This document shows positions 25,101-38,300 of a stretch of DNA of 64,000 nt, piece after piece (within the stretch, counting starts at the first letter, position 1; each line of letters opens with the position of its first letter). Source of the DNA: Acanthornis magna (lineage: Eukaryota > Chordata > Aves > Passeriformes > Acanthizidae). A model generated the notes under the pieces. That model had not been told where the DNA came from. It saw only the letters and a list, made by a program, of their open reading frames with translations, and did not search any database. Both the position numbers and the translations under genes were made by a program. The stretch covers positions 12,510,501-12,574,500 of the forward strand of contig JAWUZG010000056.1 in assembly GCA_036785705.1 (NCBI GenBank). Direction: 5' to 3'.

Positions 25101-26721
25101 GCTCATCTTTGCAGGCTGTGCTTGTTTCCAAGCTTGATATAACACCTTTGAGAGGCAGCAAACTCTGCTCAGTGCCTTTTGGCCCATTGGAAGTTCTTTC
25201 TTTCCCCTTTTAGGGCATCTTGCTCTTCACTAGATCTAGGACTCTCTGCAATGTTCCAGCGCATGCAGTCCCCTGGTCTCACTAGGGCTCCCACAGCAAA
25301 CAAGGGAAGCAAAAACCCTACCAGTTAACAGGTTGTTTTCTAGTTAATTAAAGAATTAAAGTGGCTTTGGTTTGAAGGGCTGCTAAAGTTCTCTGCTTTT
25401 TTTCCTTCAAGCAGCTTTTCTTTGCTTTAAAGAAACTGCTTGCACAACCTCAGGATAGATTAAACCAAATCAGTTCACAGAAATCATTTGGCTATCAGTG
25501 AACTTGGCTCCATGGGATCTAAGAGGTTAAAAGAAAACCCAACAAAACAAAAACAAAAAAAACCCCACCCAAGCTCTCTTCTGAAGGAGGGAAAAGGCAT
25601 TTTTGAGAATGTATAAACTAAAATCAATGTACTCTTCAAAGGCAAAGAAAAATCAGTTTATGAAATCTGACATGCAGCCTGAGAGTGAGGGAGATGGTAG
25701 GATCAATAGTCTCCCTTCACTCAACAATGATGAAAACTTGTAGCAAGTATTCGACTTTATGCTCCTGAATATGACAAGGAGGGCCTTGTGTTAAAAGAGG
25801 CCAGACAGCAAATTACAGGGTAAAGCAAGACTCGTCCTACACTGCTCTGAGCCAACAGTAAACGTTGGTGACTCAATTTGCAACTCTGAGTTGAGTTTCC
25901 ACAATATTCCTCAGCCTACAGAGATAAATTTCAGGGCTGTCGGGTTAGAAAAAACTACGTTGCTGCAAGAATTCTCTCAGGGAAGCTCACAGACATTTTC
26001 ACCTTGTTTGGGGCTTTTCTCACCAAACCCAGAGGGACTCTGGTGCACTTTGACATTTCCTGCCTGGCTGTAGCCATCACCAACAAACCTGCTCTCACCA
26101 GCCGTGTACCCACATCTGTTTGTCAGCATCTGAAGCTCCTTGTGGCTTCCCTCCTGGGGCCTCAGGACTATCTTTTCCTTCTGCTGGACAACAAGACTGA
26201 GCAGATAGGATGGATCCCAGCTCTATCCCAGTTGGAGCTTTGAGATGGGACCCATCTCATGAAATTCTGGTAGCCCCCAAACCCAGGCCTTTTCTTCCCA
26301 TTACCAAAACAGCGTGGAAGTTCACACACTTTGAGGGCTGCTTCCTCTGGTTTTGTGAGTGCATGGGTTTTAGCATAGTCCATTGAGACTAAATCTTTTT
26401 GGAATTTGTCCTAACACTTCTGTGAAGATAGCAATAACCTACGCAGAATATTTAGCTTAGTTGGAGTGTTTTGAGGATATAAAGAGCTTTAAGGAATTCA
26501 TTTTCTCATTTTTATTCCAGGGGTACAGAGGTTCTGAAATTTGGAGTTGCTGGTTAGAAGATTCAATAAGCGATAAATACTCAAGACTTTCAAAACAATT
26601 CCATAAGACGAAAGTGTAACAGCATGCGATGCTCCCAAATCACTCAGCTCTGTAACAAGACTGTCCACACAGTAATCAATGCAGCCACAGAATCCCACAA
26701 AAGAACCTGGAAGAGACTCAC
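22116..26721 (-). other. Intron between Asn-Arg exon and DYHGH exon
   Basis: This 4,606-bp intron has canonical borders (GTGAGT to CTCTGTAG) and phase 0. Apart from the CR1 fragment at 23159-23545 it holds unique-looking sequence and an A/C-rich run near 25535-25570. I see no coding sequence in it. Confidence 0.88.
23159..23545 (-). mobile_element. CR1 LINE 3' fragment
   Basis: The plus strand opens with AGAATCACAGAATCATTTAA and GTTGGAAAA, followed by the typical CR1 3'-UTR antisense text: ACTAAACCATGTCCC, GGCAGCCTGTGCCA, and CCCTTGCCCTGTC. It ends in a part with CCAGCAGATCAACACTCCCA. The element is therefore on the minus strand. An apparent jump between two normally separate parts of CR1 near 23455 suggests an internal deletion. 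A plus-strand open frame of 158 codons across this area is a by-product of the repeat. Confidence 0.9.
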
Positions 26722-26851
26722 CAGAGGAGCTCGGCCAATGCTGCACAGGTAATAGAGGAGACCTTTGGCATGGTAAATTGTGGGGTGCAGCTGGGGATTG
26801 GGTGTCAGCCATTGCCTGTTGAGATCATCCCCACTCAGCGAGCAGCGGTGG
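26722..26851 (-). CDS. AGBL1: AGBL1-like carboxypeptidase, exon with Asn-Arg substrate-binding motif
   Basis: Internal coding exon of 130 bp on the minus strand: one base completing the codon split with the upstream exon, then 43 codons. The acceptor is CTGATTTCAG and the donor is CTG followed by GTGAGT. The peptide opens [14 protein letters not shown]. In M14 enzymes the Asn-Arg pair of this motif binds the C-terminal carboxylate of the substrate. It continues through [19 protein letters not shown] and ends GRAPL in phase 0. [11 protein letters not shown] is strongly typical of the CCP family, and the LCSIGRAP stretch favours AGBL1 over AGTPBP1, which has a different sequence there as far as I recall. 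The next exon downstream lies 4.6 kb away, whereas the upstream one is 34.4 kb away. No stop codon, frameshift or splice-site damage is visible. Confidence 0.93.
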
Positions 26852-29582
26852 CTGAAATCAGAAAGCAGCACATCACAAACTGCCAACAATCACAAACTGA
26901 TTCCAAAGCATTTCCAATCCTGGCAAGCTGTGGCACAAGGACAGGGAATGTCAGGAGCACACAATTTTTCAACATTGGGCTGGAATGAACCAATGATCTT
27001 CAAGGTGCTTATAGTACATGAACTTTACAATTTCCTTTCCTTCTAAGGTTCACATAATTGCGGTCCTGCAAATAAATGCAGTTTTTCATTTACCTAAGCA
27101 GGAACAAATCAAAAGACCATGTAGAAAAAATTCTTCAGAAATGTTCTAAATCCTGTGCTATGAAATGCACTTAGCTTGCACAGAGCACAGGCTTCTCAAA
27201 ACCTCCAGAGCAAACAAGCACATCCAACTTCTACTCATTCTAATTGAAGACAGGCACTCAAATCTTGTCAGCCAGTCTGAAATATGAATGTACTTAAATG
27301 AGATGAGCTGGGTGTCTCATTTAAGCTTCTCTCCTCACAAGAAATGCCTCTATCTAAAGCTCATCAAGGAGATCATGATGCCCACTAGAGCATTATGTAG
27401 AACAATTACCTAGCTTCACTGCAAAGGCTGGATAAAAAGCTAAATAAGGATCCCAGATTTGCACCGAGAAAATGTTTCCCTTAGTTAGTTACAACATATT
27501 CTGTTACTGACTCTGTGATCTGTGGAAGATTGTGCAGGATTCTTGACCATGTGGAGCAGTATAGCCCTGTGCAATTTTGAAAAATTAAACCCATCTCCTT
27601 TGTTAGTGACTGTGTAGATCAGAGCCCACACTCTTCTTCATAAGATTTGGTGTAATTTGGTTGATAATTTTCAAATCACAGTGTGGTGATAAAATTCAGG
27701 AATCAACCCTACTACATATGAGATATTGTGGTAGGTCCTCATTATCTCCAAACTATCCACTAGAACGCTTCTGGTGGCACTGTAAACTTGTGATGTAAAC
27801 TTTTTAACTCTAAAAAGTTAGAATATCCTAAATGTTGGATGAATTTCTAGCTATGGAGTTGCATCCAGCTTTGCTGCACCAACATCCTAAACAAATTAAA
27901 ATATAAATGTACTCGTGGACATGGGTTCTGCTGTTGCATTGACAGAGGTTAGGGTGTTCTGCGTGTGACATCTTGGGCATTATCATCGCCTTGCATAATG
28001 CTTGAAAAAAAAGGGTCATAAAGGAGGAATGTTTAAAAAATAATTAAGTGGGAATAATGGAGAAGTGGTTAAAAATGGAAGACAAAGAAATAATAAAAGT
28101 CACTAAGAATATTTTATACGTTTAATGCAGGAACAAAAAGGTCTTTAATGACATCTTGGGGTTTCTGGCAGCACCACAAGATCCATTCCAAGTTTACTCT
28201 AGTTTCAGTTATCTGAATTCCCTTATTTCCTCATAATCCATACTTCCTATATTACTCATTCTGCAAATCAGAAAACACCAGCAATCGCTAACATTTAGGA
28301 AGTCAGCAAATGCTGCTGGGAGGCTCCTGCCAAAAATTCTGCATGAAAACATGACAGTTTCTGTTATGTTTCTTAAGGGCTCTTTGGATAAAGTTACCTT
28401 TAGGCTCACCTCTCCTGATCTTCAGGACAACAGCTGCTCAGCTGAGATTAGCAGCTGTATTTCTGCCAAGAATTTGTGTGCTTACACATTTTCCCTTCAA
28501 TAGGTACAATACCATAGAGAAAGTCACTGAATTGCACATTCCTTCAACGTGACCAACAAAAAAACAAAACCCCAACATTTCCTTGACAGAAAACTGTGAT
28601 GCCTTCCTGCCTCACAGTTACACCAGGGAGCACAACTAATTGAAAATATCAACAGAATTTTCATTCTGAAGGAAAGAATGATAGCTCAACTTTTATTCCC
28701 ATACTTTAATATCAAGAAGAAAAAAATAGAAGGGAGTGTTGTTATTTCAGATCAACAGAAATAGTTTTTCAACATTGTCATTGGTCACCAAAAAACCCCC
28801 CCAACCTACTGTACCTCCCTTTCCTGTGGGAATTGACATTATTTTATGTCTATTCACATTATCCACATGTCCCTCTGCTAAAATGCCTTGGTACACACTG
28901 GAAGAGTCCAACATAAAGCGAGAAACAAGTAGTGACGTAAAAATATGACAGCTAAAAATTACTCCTAAAAAGATCCAGTAAATACAGAGGCTAATATTAA
29001 ACCATTGCCAAACCTGATTTCTTAGACAAAAGGAAAAGCCTCTAAAAATGTTCATTATTCCTTCAGCAATTATAAAGAAACTCCATGATGTGTCATATAA
29101 GAAAAACCCCTAATCAAGTCCCAAATACAATTTACCAGTTCTGTTGCTCTGACACAAATTGTGACTTTTCTCAGAGGTGACCCTATGACAAGACAGTTCC
29201 CAACTCTGCAGTTCACAGTGTTAGTTTAAAAAGTGTAATCCATCTCTAAATCGATAATTTGAAAATTCTTATGAACTGTATGGAAAGAAGGTAACACCTC
29301 TGCATAAAGGCAAGAGCTAGGAGACAAAGTTCAGATTTGTCCCTTCAAAGATTAACATCTCTGCTCACTTAAACCTTTAAATATTAGCCCTCAGCTTGGC
29401 TGTATTCACAGCTCTTAAGGAGATGCAGAACTTCAATTTAATTACAAGAGGCTGATTTTTCCCACCTTCCTTCACACTGCTAAAGTCTGTTTACTTTTGA
29501 ACATGCCAGTTCCCTGCCAGTCCTGTTCCTCCTCATCCCTTCATTTCTCCTCTCTCTTTCCTAATAGTGATGACATGCACAG

Positions 29583-29603
29583 ATAACGGTTTTTGCCCGT
29601 TAT
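29583..29603. repeat. Inverted pair of Myb-like sites
   Basis: ATAACGG (29583-29589) and CCGTTAT (29597-29603) are exact reverse complements across a 7-base T-rich spacer. Each arm contains TAACGG, the core bound by Myb-family proteins. No other evidence of regulatory activity. Confidence 0.55.
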
Positions 29604-32600
29604 GCTCTGCAGCCAAGGGTGAAGGTAAAATATTAAGCTGATTTCAAATGCTGATAGCAAATAAAGGGACAGGAGAGCTGAGACTGGCTTTGAATGTTTG
29701 CAAGGATTTAATGAAATTCACTACTCACATCAAAGGCATTTCTTACAACACAGTTCCAAGCCATTATACTTCCTTTAAATGCTTTACATGTATTTTCTCC
29801 TTTGTAGAATTAACAAGACTCCATGCCACCTTGGATGGAATGAGTGGCAGCTTACAAAAACAATTGCCAAAAAGAATTCCAATTTAAAAAAACCCATTTC
29901 TGTATCTCTATATAAAGTACCTGTAATTCTGCTAATTGTTATAGATTTTCAACCCAGAGATACTCAAAATGATTAAACTGCATTTTTCTTGTTCACAAGC
30001 CTGATATGTTTGTTATAGTCCTGCCTCCTCCTCTACTTTTATATAGCAAGGACATTCTTGGCTTTGAGGGCAAGGAAACCTCAGATACTGCACAAAACTC
30101 TGCACAAGCCATGTGTATGGATGGAGAAATCCTACCTGGTCCTAACATGAGGCTTGATAAGGTCAATGCAACCTTTTAGTTGACTGTAATGAGTCTGTCC
30201 CCCACAAAGGTATGAAAATAGGGGATGAGAAACATAGAAACACTGAAAAAAACCCAAAACTGAACAGGGTTGCATAGTAAAGAGATTGGGGGATAAGAAT
30301 AATACACAAGATATTAGACAAGAAAGAATGAAATGGAGAGAAAGAAAAGTCACTTTTTAAAGAAAAGATGTTGCTGCGCTTGGAAGATAAAATGTTTCCC
30401 AGTCTCCCGTCCATAACAGATAAATGAAAAGACAGGAGCCATCATATTGAATGAATGATGTCAGGATTGATAACAACAGCACCTGGGGCACAGGGAAATA
30501 TAAAATCTAAAGGGACACATCGTGTTTGATATGTAGAGAGAAGCATCACTGTTCACTGTGCATCTTAAAAGCAGACAGCAGTATCAGTGTAGGATGAGAG
30601 TATCTGTATAAGAGGCAGCAGGCACAAGTAAACATCAGGATGCCATCGAGCAGCATGAGGCAGCTTCAAGCAGACACAGCATGCTGGACTTTATGAATAA
30701 CAGCAGCCTAGGATGAAAGCTGAAATATTTGTATTAAGGTGTTTTGGTCCTGCCATTCTGAAAACTCAAAGCAATATGGAGGGAAAAAAAAAATAAGATG
30801 GATGGAAAATCCTTTATTTCTCTTCATTTCAAATCTCTCCAGAGATCAACACTCAGTGATGTGAGAAAGCAGCAACAGCAAAGCCCTCCTTTATATTTTA
30901 ACGGAATGTGGCAGAAATATGATTATTTTCTGTCTTTGACTCTGGTTTTGTTTAAGTCCATGTGCTGAAATCATAATGGCTACATTGCATCCTGGTATGT
31001 TCCTGTGATACCAATGATTATTCCAGAAAATGGAATATCACCAGAACGATGTAAATTTTGGAGGCTTTATGACAAAACTATTCTCATCAGCATTACTGCA
31101 GTTAACAATTCACTGCCCATCCTTCTCTTTCCTTCTGACTGCAACACGAATGCTAAAATGTCTACAACAGAACCAGGCTCAAGAACACTTTGCTTTCCCA
31201 ACACAGCCAAAACAGCTGGGTGTTCAGGAGCTGCAACCCTATTCCACATCTCTTTCTCTTCAAGTGTATGTCATTCTTAAGTCACAATCACAGTTCCCTC
31301 CTCACTTATGCATGACCTACTGCAACATTAATTGTCCTCAAACCTTACTCCTACCACATCTTACTACCAAACCTGATTTTATCAAGATTAAAGACCGCAG
31401 TTAGCATTGGAGCACCAAGGCAGTCTGGCACTGTTTAACTAGATGATAAAAAACAAGGCCAAAAAGCCAGCTTCTCCTAAGAGATCTCCATAAAGTACCA
31501 AACAATGGTGTTCTTTCAATTGCACTGTGAAATGCTGCCTATTTATTTTATCACCGGTCTTTTAAGAGGAAATTTTTTACTACCTTCTTCCCTTTTTTTA
31601 TGGCACCTTGCACACACACAGCGCCAGACTCGTGTCCTGAGTGACACTTTGGGTGTCACCTGGGCGCCACTGAAAGGACCTGTCTCATTTCAGCCCATGG
31701 CTGCTGCAGCGCTCTCCCCTCCCAGCACTGACTGATGAATCCACGATTCACAATGCTTCCTCTTGGGCAAACTCTACCCTGAAGTATCACTCTGCCAGTT
31801 TTTCCTTGCCTCCCTACAGCTGAGCACTGATACTAATTAGCGTAATGAGCCTTCAGCGTTTTACTCGCTGCGTCTGACTGATTTTGTCGCAACGGACAAT
31901 TCCTTGCTTCCCAAGATAAATGATGCAATCTGTGCTCTTCCTGTTCCATGCATGTACCGTATCTCCATCCCTGCCTCTGATGGAAGGGCTCCTTTTCTCT
32001 CCGTGGACACATCTCATTAAGTCACACTCAGTCACAAATCACTTGGAGATGCAGAACGAGCTCTGCCTCGCCCCAGCTCGTGCTGCCAATGTCATATCAA
32101 ACAAGACAAGGAGTTCACCTGATCTGCTGAGAAGGGGAGCAAATGGCATTGCTGGGGATGAACCAACCTCCCTCCCAGTTCCACACCAAAGGATGACCAG
32201 CTCATTTCTATTTCTTCCAGTTGCAATAGCAGCAATCATTAAATACCAGTTAATTCATTCACCTGCTGGTGCCCACACTTTGCACTGTCACCTACACGGA
32301 AAATGAAAGTTTTGTGTTGTTTTATGAAGGAGCAAATAAGGATTCAGGGAGCAAATAAAAACTGGCTTCTTGCCTGTGATATGGGGTCATCTCAGGAGTC
32401 TCTTCTAAGGATCTTCAAATATTTTATATACAACATTCACTTTAAAAAGCCTTAGAACAGCATTTTTAGCCACTGGTTTTGGATGGAAAAGTCAATTTTC
32501 AGCTCTTACAACAAGTATTGATCTTTTTGCAGAAAACGTTGACTTTTCCTCACCAATCCAACACCTATTCCCCTCAAAACTCTCAATTTTCTGTCAAAAC

Positions 32601-34844
32601 TCCAAACTGCACCATCCAAAACATCAGAACTGGTTAAGGAGATGTCTCAGAACATGTGAATTTGAGGTTTCTTAAGCACCTGTTCCTCTCTTTCAGAGCA
32701 TCTCCTTGAGGGGGGCACACATCCCCTAAATGCAACTCCATGACAGCATCTCCGTGAGATGCAGAATTATGATGCAACATGGGAGTTGTAGTTTGGCTGG
32801 AGGAGCCTGGACAAGGGCAGCCAAACAACTCCCAAATGGCACCGTGATGACACTTCCAAATGCAAGTACTGTTTTTAAATGGGAAGATTTGGCTCCGGTT
32901 TTGATTATGTATTATTCAGAGAAAAGCTTAAGCTTTCCATGGGGGGAAAAAAAATTAAAAAAAAAAAAGCCCTGAAAAACATTTTTCCAAACAGCCCCAC
33001 TTATATCTTCCTGCAAGCGATGTCAGCAAATCCTAATTTTGCAGGCAGAGATATTGAGAAGTGAAGCCACTCATGCAGCAAAGCAGTAAATCAATGAAAA
33101 ACTAGATATAGAACTTGACAGCTGATGAAAGCACATCACATTAACTAAAACTTTGCTTTTAAATTTATGTCCTTTAGCCTGTTTCTAATTCCTGTATCCT
33201 GCCTTTCTTATTTTAAATGTGGCTTGTATCCATAGAGCTGAAGAGGATTCTTAACTGACTTAAGCTAATTGCTCACATATGGGTTGCATCGAATTAGCTG
33301 AGTTGATTTAAAAATCTGTTCGTTAAATCAGTGCAATCTCTGCATATAAACGAGCACTAAGAATTGCAATTTGCAGATGATTGTTCTAAAACTTAAACCA
33401 AAACAAACAATGCAGACGGGCAAAGCGTGGAATCATAGAATAAGTAATAATCACAAGCAAGGATTGTGTAGAGGCCCAGGAAAAAAAAATAATAAAAAAG
33501 AATGTGCAGCAGTGATTTTAGATGACCAATAGCTTTTCCTAGGATCCATCCTTAGCCAGGCAACACAGGAGGTGGTACCCTGGCACCTGCAAAGATTTTT
33601 ATGGGAATCAACCTTGTTTGAGCCAGCTGATGCCTCACAGCAAAGCAGGACCTGTCAGCTGGCAAGGAAGAAAGATAAAAGGAAAAAAGAGAAAGAAGCC
33701 AAGAAGATCTCAGAGACATGAAGGTGAGGAAGACTGAAGTCACTCCACCCAAGCTGAGGAGCAGGATGTCCCTTTCTCCATCACCTCAACCAGCTTCAAT
33801 AAAAACAAGCAACAGGGATAAGTCTCCACAAGTCACACCCACATGACAATAAGGTGGTGGTGTTCCAAAATAAGATGTTTCTGAGCACGTATATTTTGGG
33901 CCCTGTAGGAGGATGAAAGGTAGTTTTGCCAAACTTGTTCTGTTGATTTCTGAAGAGAGGTTAATAATAAACTACACAAAAAGGTGTTTAAAACACGGCT
34001 GATCTAGATTAGGCAGTGTTGGTTGTCCCTTGTAAGGCTAAGTTGGCTCACGCATTAATCCTTCAGTATTAAATCCCATTGGTCAAAAAAGATGTTATTT
34101 TTCTTCTCTAAGAAAGATATGGCTCAGGTTGGGTTTACTGTGTCACCAAGCCTCTCATTTCAACGTAGGAGCACAAAAAGGAACCTCACTGTACAAAAGG
34201 CTGATGTGATTTATGGTGGAATTGGCCACAGGCTGACATAACTCCTCTATTAGTAAATTATAGTTCTGAAAAAGCAGAATTAACAGAAATATGCTGATTT
34301 GTAGCTTACAAAATAACACAAACCCACGTACAAATCTTGCTAACTCCTTTCCTTTGCAAGACAGTAGTGGGCTGGCTGAGGAGGATAGCACTGGATTGTG
34401 TTTGTTGCTCACCCTAGAAGGGTTTCCTCTTTTTTCTCCATCTCCATCAGACCTTTCTTTCCAGTTGTAAACCTAGTATGATTATGAAGATATTACAGCT
34501 ATATCTTCAACATGGCTGGAAATTCCCACTCTAGGGGGCTACAGCATTTTGGGACTTGACCTCTACTAACCCCACAGGCTACTCACACAGCAAATATCAT
34601 CTCTCTGCAGTATAGTAATATTTCCTCACAGGTTACTCAGCAATGATACATATGAATCCAGACTTTTTATATTTCTCCTCTGTGACATGGGATTTCTAAC
34701 TCCGCCTGTGAATTCCATTGAGGAGCCAGGAGTTCCTATAAAACACTGTTTGCTTTCTTTGTAATAAATGTTCCCCTCTGTGCAGATGAGCAATATTTAT
34801 GGATCAGACCCATTTGCAATCCAGCTTCCATTTCAAAACAGGCA

Positions 34845-34895
34845 AGATGGAACTAAATGATCTTTAAGGTCCCTTCCAACCCAAGTTGTTTTGTG
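34845..34895 (+). mobile_element. CR1 LINE 3' end, very short
   Basis: GATGGAACTAAATGATCTTT followed by AAGGTCCCTTCCAACCCAAG is the sense 3' terminus of an avian CR1, ending in a degraded TGTTTTGTGA in place of the ATTCTATG repeats. It is followed directly by about 75 bases of A/C-rich low-complexity DNA. The element is on the plus strand, antisense to the host gene. Confidence 0.75.
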
Positions 34896-34896
34896 A

Positions 34897-34975
34897 AAAC
34901 CAAAAAAAAACCCAAAACAACAAACCAACAGAAAAAAGAAAAATCAACCCCCCACAAAAAACCTAATAAAACTAC
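34897..34975. repeat. A/C-rich low-complexity tract
   Basis: About 80 bases almost free of T and with few G, built from AAAAC-like units, directly after the CR1 tail at 34845-34895. It may derive from a degraded tail or from microsatellite growth. Confidence 0.7.
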
Positions 34976-35321
34976 CTTCTCTTTTTTTTTTGTTATACAT
35001 TCCATCTGCCTTTGAAAGGATGTGGTTATTTCCCATTTTACCTGACATATATCCTTGAATTCCTTCTATGCCAGCACATTGTATCTTCCTTGTTGATTTT
35101 CTACTCCTACATAATATTTATCTCCAGTGTTGTGAACTCTTGGCTAACACTGTGTATGATTCCCTCATGTATTCCTGGAGACCATTAAAGCTTTGAGGGA
35201 TTTGAGCAGTGAGCTAAAAATACCATCACTACCAAACTGGAGACTGCTTCTTGTAATAGCTAGGAAGTGATGCATAGCAAGTGGTTTGAAAAGTCATTGC
35301 AGTTACTGAAAAAAAATTAAA

Positions 35322-35353
<32 letters not shown>
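35322..35353. repeat. (AAT)n microsatellite
   Basis: Almost eleven uninterrupted AAT units, preceded and followed by A-rich runs. An uninterrupted array of this length is likely to vary in length between individuals. Confidence 0.95.
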
Positions 35354-35354
<1 letters not shown>

Positions 35355-38300
35355 CAAAAAAAAGAAAATCCCCAAACACCACTCACTCTTTCATAGAGGT
35401 CCCTGCACAAAACTGTGTGCACCATCTCCCCTACTACATCCCTTCTCTAAATGTCTCAGGTAAAGAGTAGGAGAGGAAAGACTGAGTTCCTCCAGTGCCT
35501 AGGCAAAGGAAATAATGTGTCTTACAACTGCCAGACAAATGAATTTGAATTGTCCCTGTATGAAATCTGGCAGCCAACACCAAGGCCACACATCCAACCT
35601 GCAGACAACAAAGTGCTACCAATAAAGCATTAAAGTTATTAAATAATGATAATGGCAAGGAGACACAAAGAGAGAGCAGTTCTGCACCTGGAATTCTCTG
35701 TGAAACTAACTCAGCCCTCTGCTAGCATCAATCTAACCCTTCAGAGCATCCTCAGACAGCAGCTCCAGCCACTGCAGCAGTGCTGGAAGGGCATTTGGGG
35801 ACTGATCTGCAGTGAGCAGAGCAGCACAAAGAAAAGCAGTGCAGGGTTATGTGTGGAGATGCACTAAACTCTCCTTTATTTGTTTGCTTTCCCCCATGCA
35901 CATGCACTGCGAGCCTTCAAACCTCAGCTGAATCCTAATTCTGATACTAAAAAAACCACAACAAATTGCACTTACATAACTGCTCATCCAAGCACGGTGT
36001 CTCTGGGCACTTCAAAACAGTAAAGTTAAACGAAGCATTCAATACACACTTATTAAAATAAAGTATCCACTAGAGAAACCTGATGGGCTTGCAGAGTACT
36101 GTGAAGCAGTCAGGAAAAAAAAAAATATACACATATAACAAGCAATAGCAGAGAGAATTCCTGTAAGAGGAAAAAAGAAAAAAATCAAAATCAAATTCTC
36201 CAGAAAGCTTCACAAACCCTAGCAAGTAGGACTTGGACAATGTTTTAAGAGAGCTCGTTTTAGTGCTAAGTAAAGCTGGCACTGAAAATTCAGGATGCAC
36301 GGAAAGATTTAAAATTCCTAAAAGGTGATATCATGATCTCAGAGGAGCTGAGAGACTTGCAATGGGTACCTTGCTGAACATAATAACAGTCCAAGCTTTG
36401 CTGGAAGTTTCTAGTAAAGAAAAACTAGGGCACTAGATAGGAACAAATGCATGGAAGTGGTTCATATATACTCATGTGAGCAAAAAATCTAAGCTGCTTT
36501 TGCATAGCAATTGACAAATTTTAATTGGGGACTAGTACGATCAAAAAATTCCCTCTTGAAACAGATTTGTAAAGTGAAGTTACTTGAATACTGAAATAAA
36601 TGACCTGATTTTTCAAAATATGGAGCTATTCATCATAGCCTATTGAAGTTCAATAGAGTTGCAAGCACTCAGCATCTTCCAAAGTCAGGAAATTCTTAAC
36701 TAGCTTCCTGAAAAAAAAACTGGATTGGGTCAACTAATTTATGGTCCTTAGCATTCATTTTTAACTCTCTCCTTAATATGAATCAGGAAGCTTAAAGCAT
36801 AAGAAGATATCAGCAATATTCCAGAATGGAGGATACAGTGCTTTATCCAAACATTTTGGTATTTTCCCTTAGCTCTTCCCTGCCAATCCCTCCACACACT
36901 TGTTTTTAATATAACATAAAAGAAAAATCATCTTTTAAAGGGGTAAAAATTGCGTATATGTGAATATATGGGCACTGATGGATAATCACAAAGACACCCA
37001 TGAAGAAAATTGACGATCAACATCCCATTTTGATAGCAAAATATTAAAAAATCTTTCAGATAAGTGGCACTGCCCTTTTTCAGTGAGTTAAGAATATCAG
37101 CTCCTGATCAAAAATTGAAATATTTCATAGGAAAGTAAATGACAAAGTACCAGGCTGCCAGAGCCCCTTATTTAGACAACGAGAAAAGGGAAAGAGAAGA
37201 GAGCTCTAATGCAACCTCTAAATCACTTATTATAAGACACAGAGAAGGGTAATCTACAGCTGCAGCTCTCCTATTTAGAAGGCCCATGGATAAAATTGAC
37301 ACAGTGTCACTAAAAGCAATTTATATCTCCTGGCTGATCCAACTCAGCACACTCAAACAGTAACCAAAGATAGGCCCACGTTGTTTATCTTTATAGAAAT
37401 CAGCAACCAAGGGCTTGTTTGTCTGTATAATAAAACTCATTTTAACCTCTTTATAGAGAAAAATATTTTGCATATCCATGTAAAAGAGCTGAACACATTT
37501 GAGCTGTTAATACACATTTAGACTCAACAGGTGGATGACAGCACTGATGTACTGCACTTAGAGGGCAGCACAACATCTGCTTCTAAGGAGAAAACAGAGA
37601 AAACACTGCTAAGATCCAGATTGGAACCAAGGGGTTTTCAAAACTCTTTGCCAAAGAAAACAGTATTCTGTCACTGTTATGAAACTTCAAGATATTGTTT
37701 TCCATGCAGATGTAACTATAGTGTCTCTCTCAACGGATTCACATTAAAAAAGCAGAGGAATAAAATTTTCTCAATTTCAAGATGGAGTTTTGAAAGAAAG
37801 AGAAGCGTGGTGCTTGCTTAAAATACCAACAAAAGGCTAAGGAAGTCTCTAGAATGATTCTGATGATACCCAATAGCGTTTTTCCTTTTTTAATTTCTTC
37901 AGGATTCCTTGTTCTTTGAGCTAATTCTACCACTCAGACCCAGGAGAGAATAAAGACTCAGCTGCATAACATTTAGTCAATACAGATAAGCTCACAGAAA
38001 TATCCCCTACAAAAATCAATGTGCAAATTCAAGTAGGCCACTCTGATCAGGTGGAATAAAGGTTATACAAGGTTGCCAAGGTTGTCTTCTCTTATATTTT
38101 TGGAATATTTAGAAGCAAGGGAAGTCACTTGCTGCCTACAGGATAAAATCTGGGTAAAACTTTGGCCACTGTTCTACCCTTCTTGACCAGCTTCATTCAA
38201 ACAACATTGTGTAATTAATAATGCTATGTGGTGCTGTAAGACTCTTAATAGCTGTAATTTTTGTTAAGATATAACAATGTTTAAAACCACCCTCCAAAGA

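Noticed and set aside
33432..33460. AATCATAGAAT motif resembling a CR1 end
   Set aside because: The following bases lack the GGTTGGAA block, so the match is too short to call an element.
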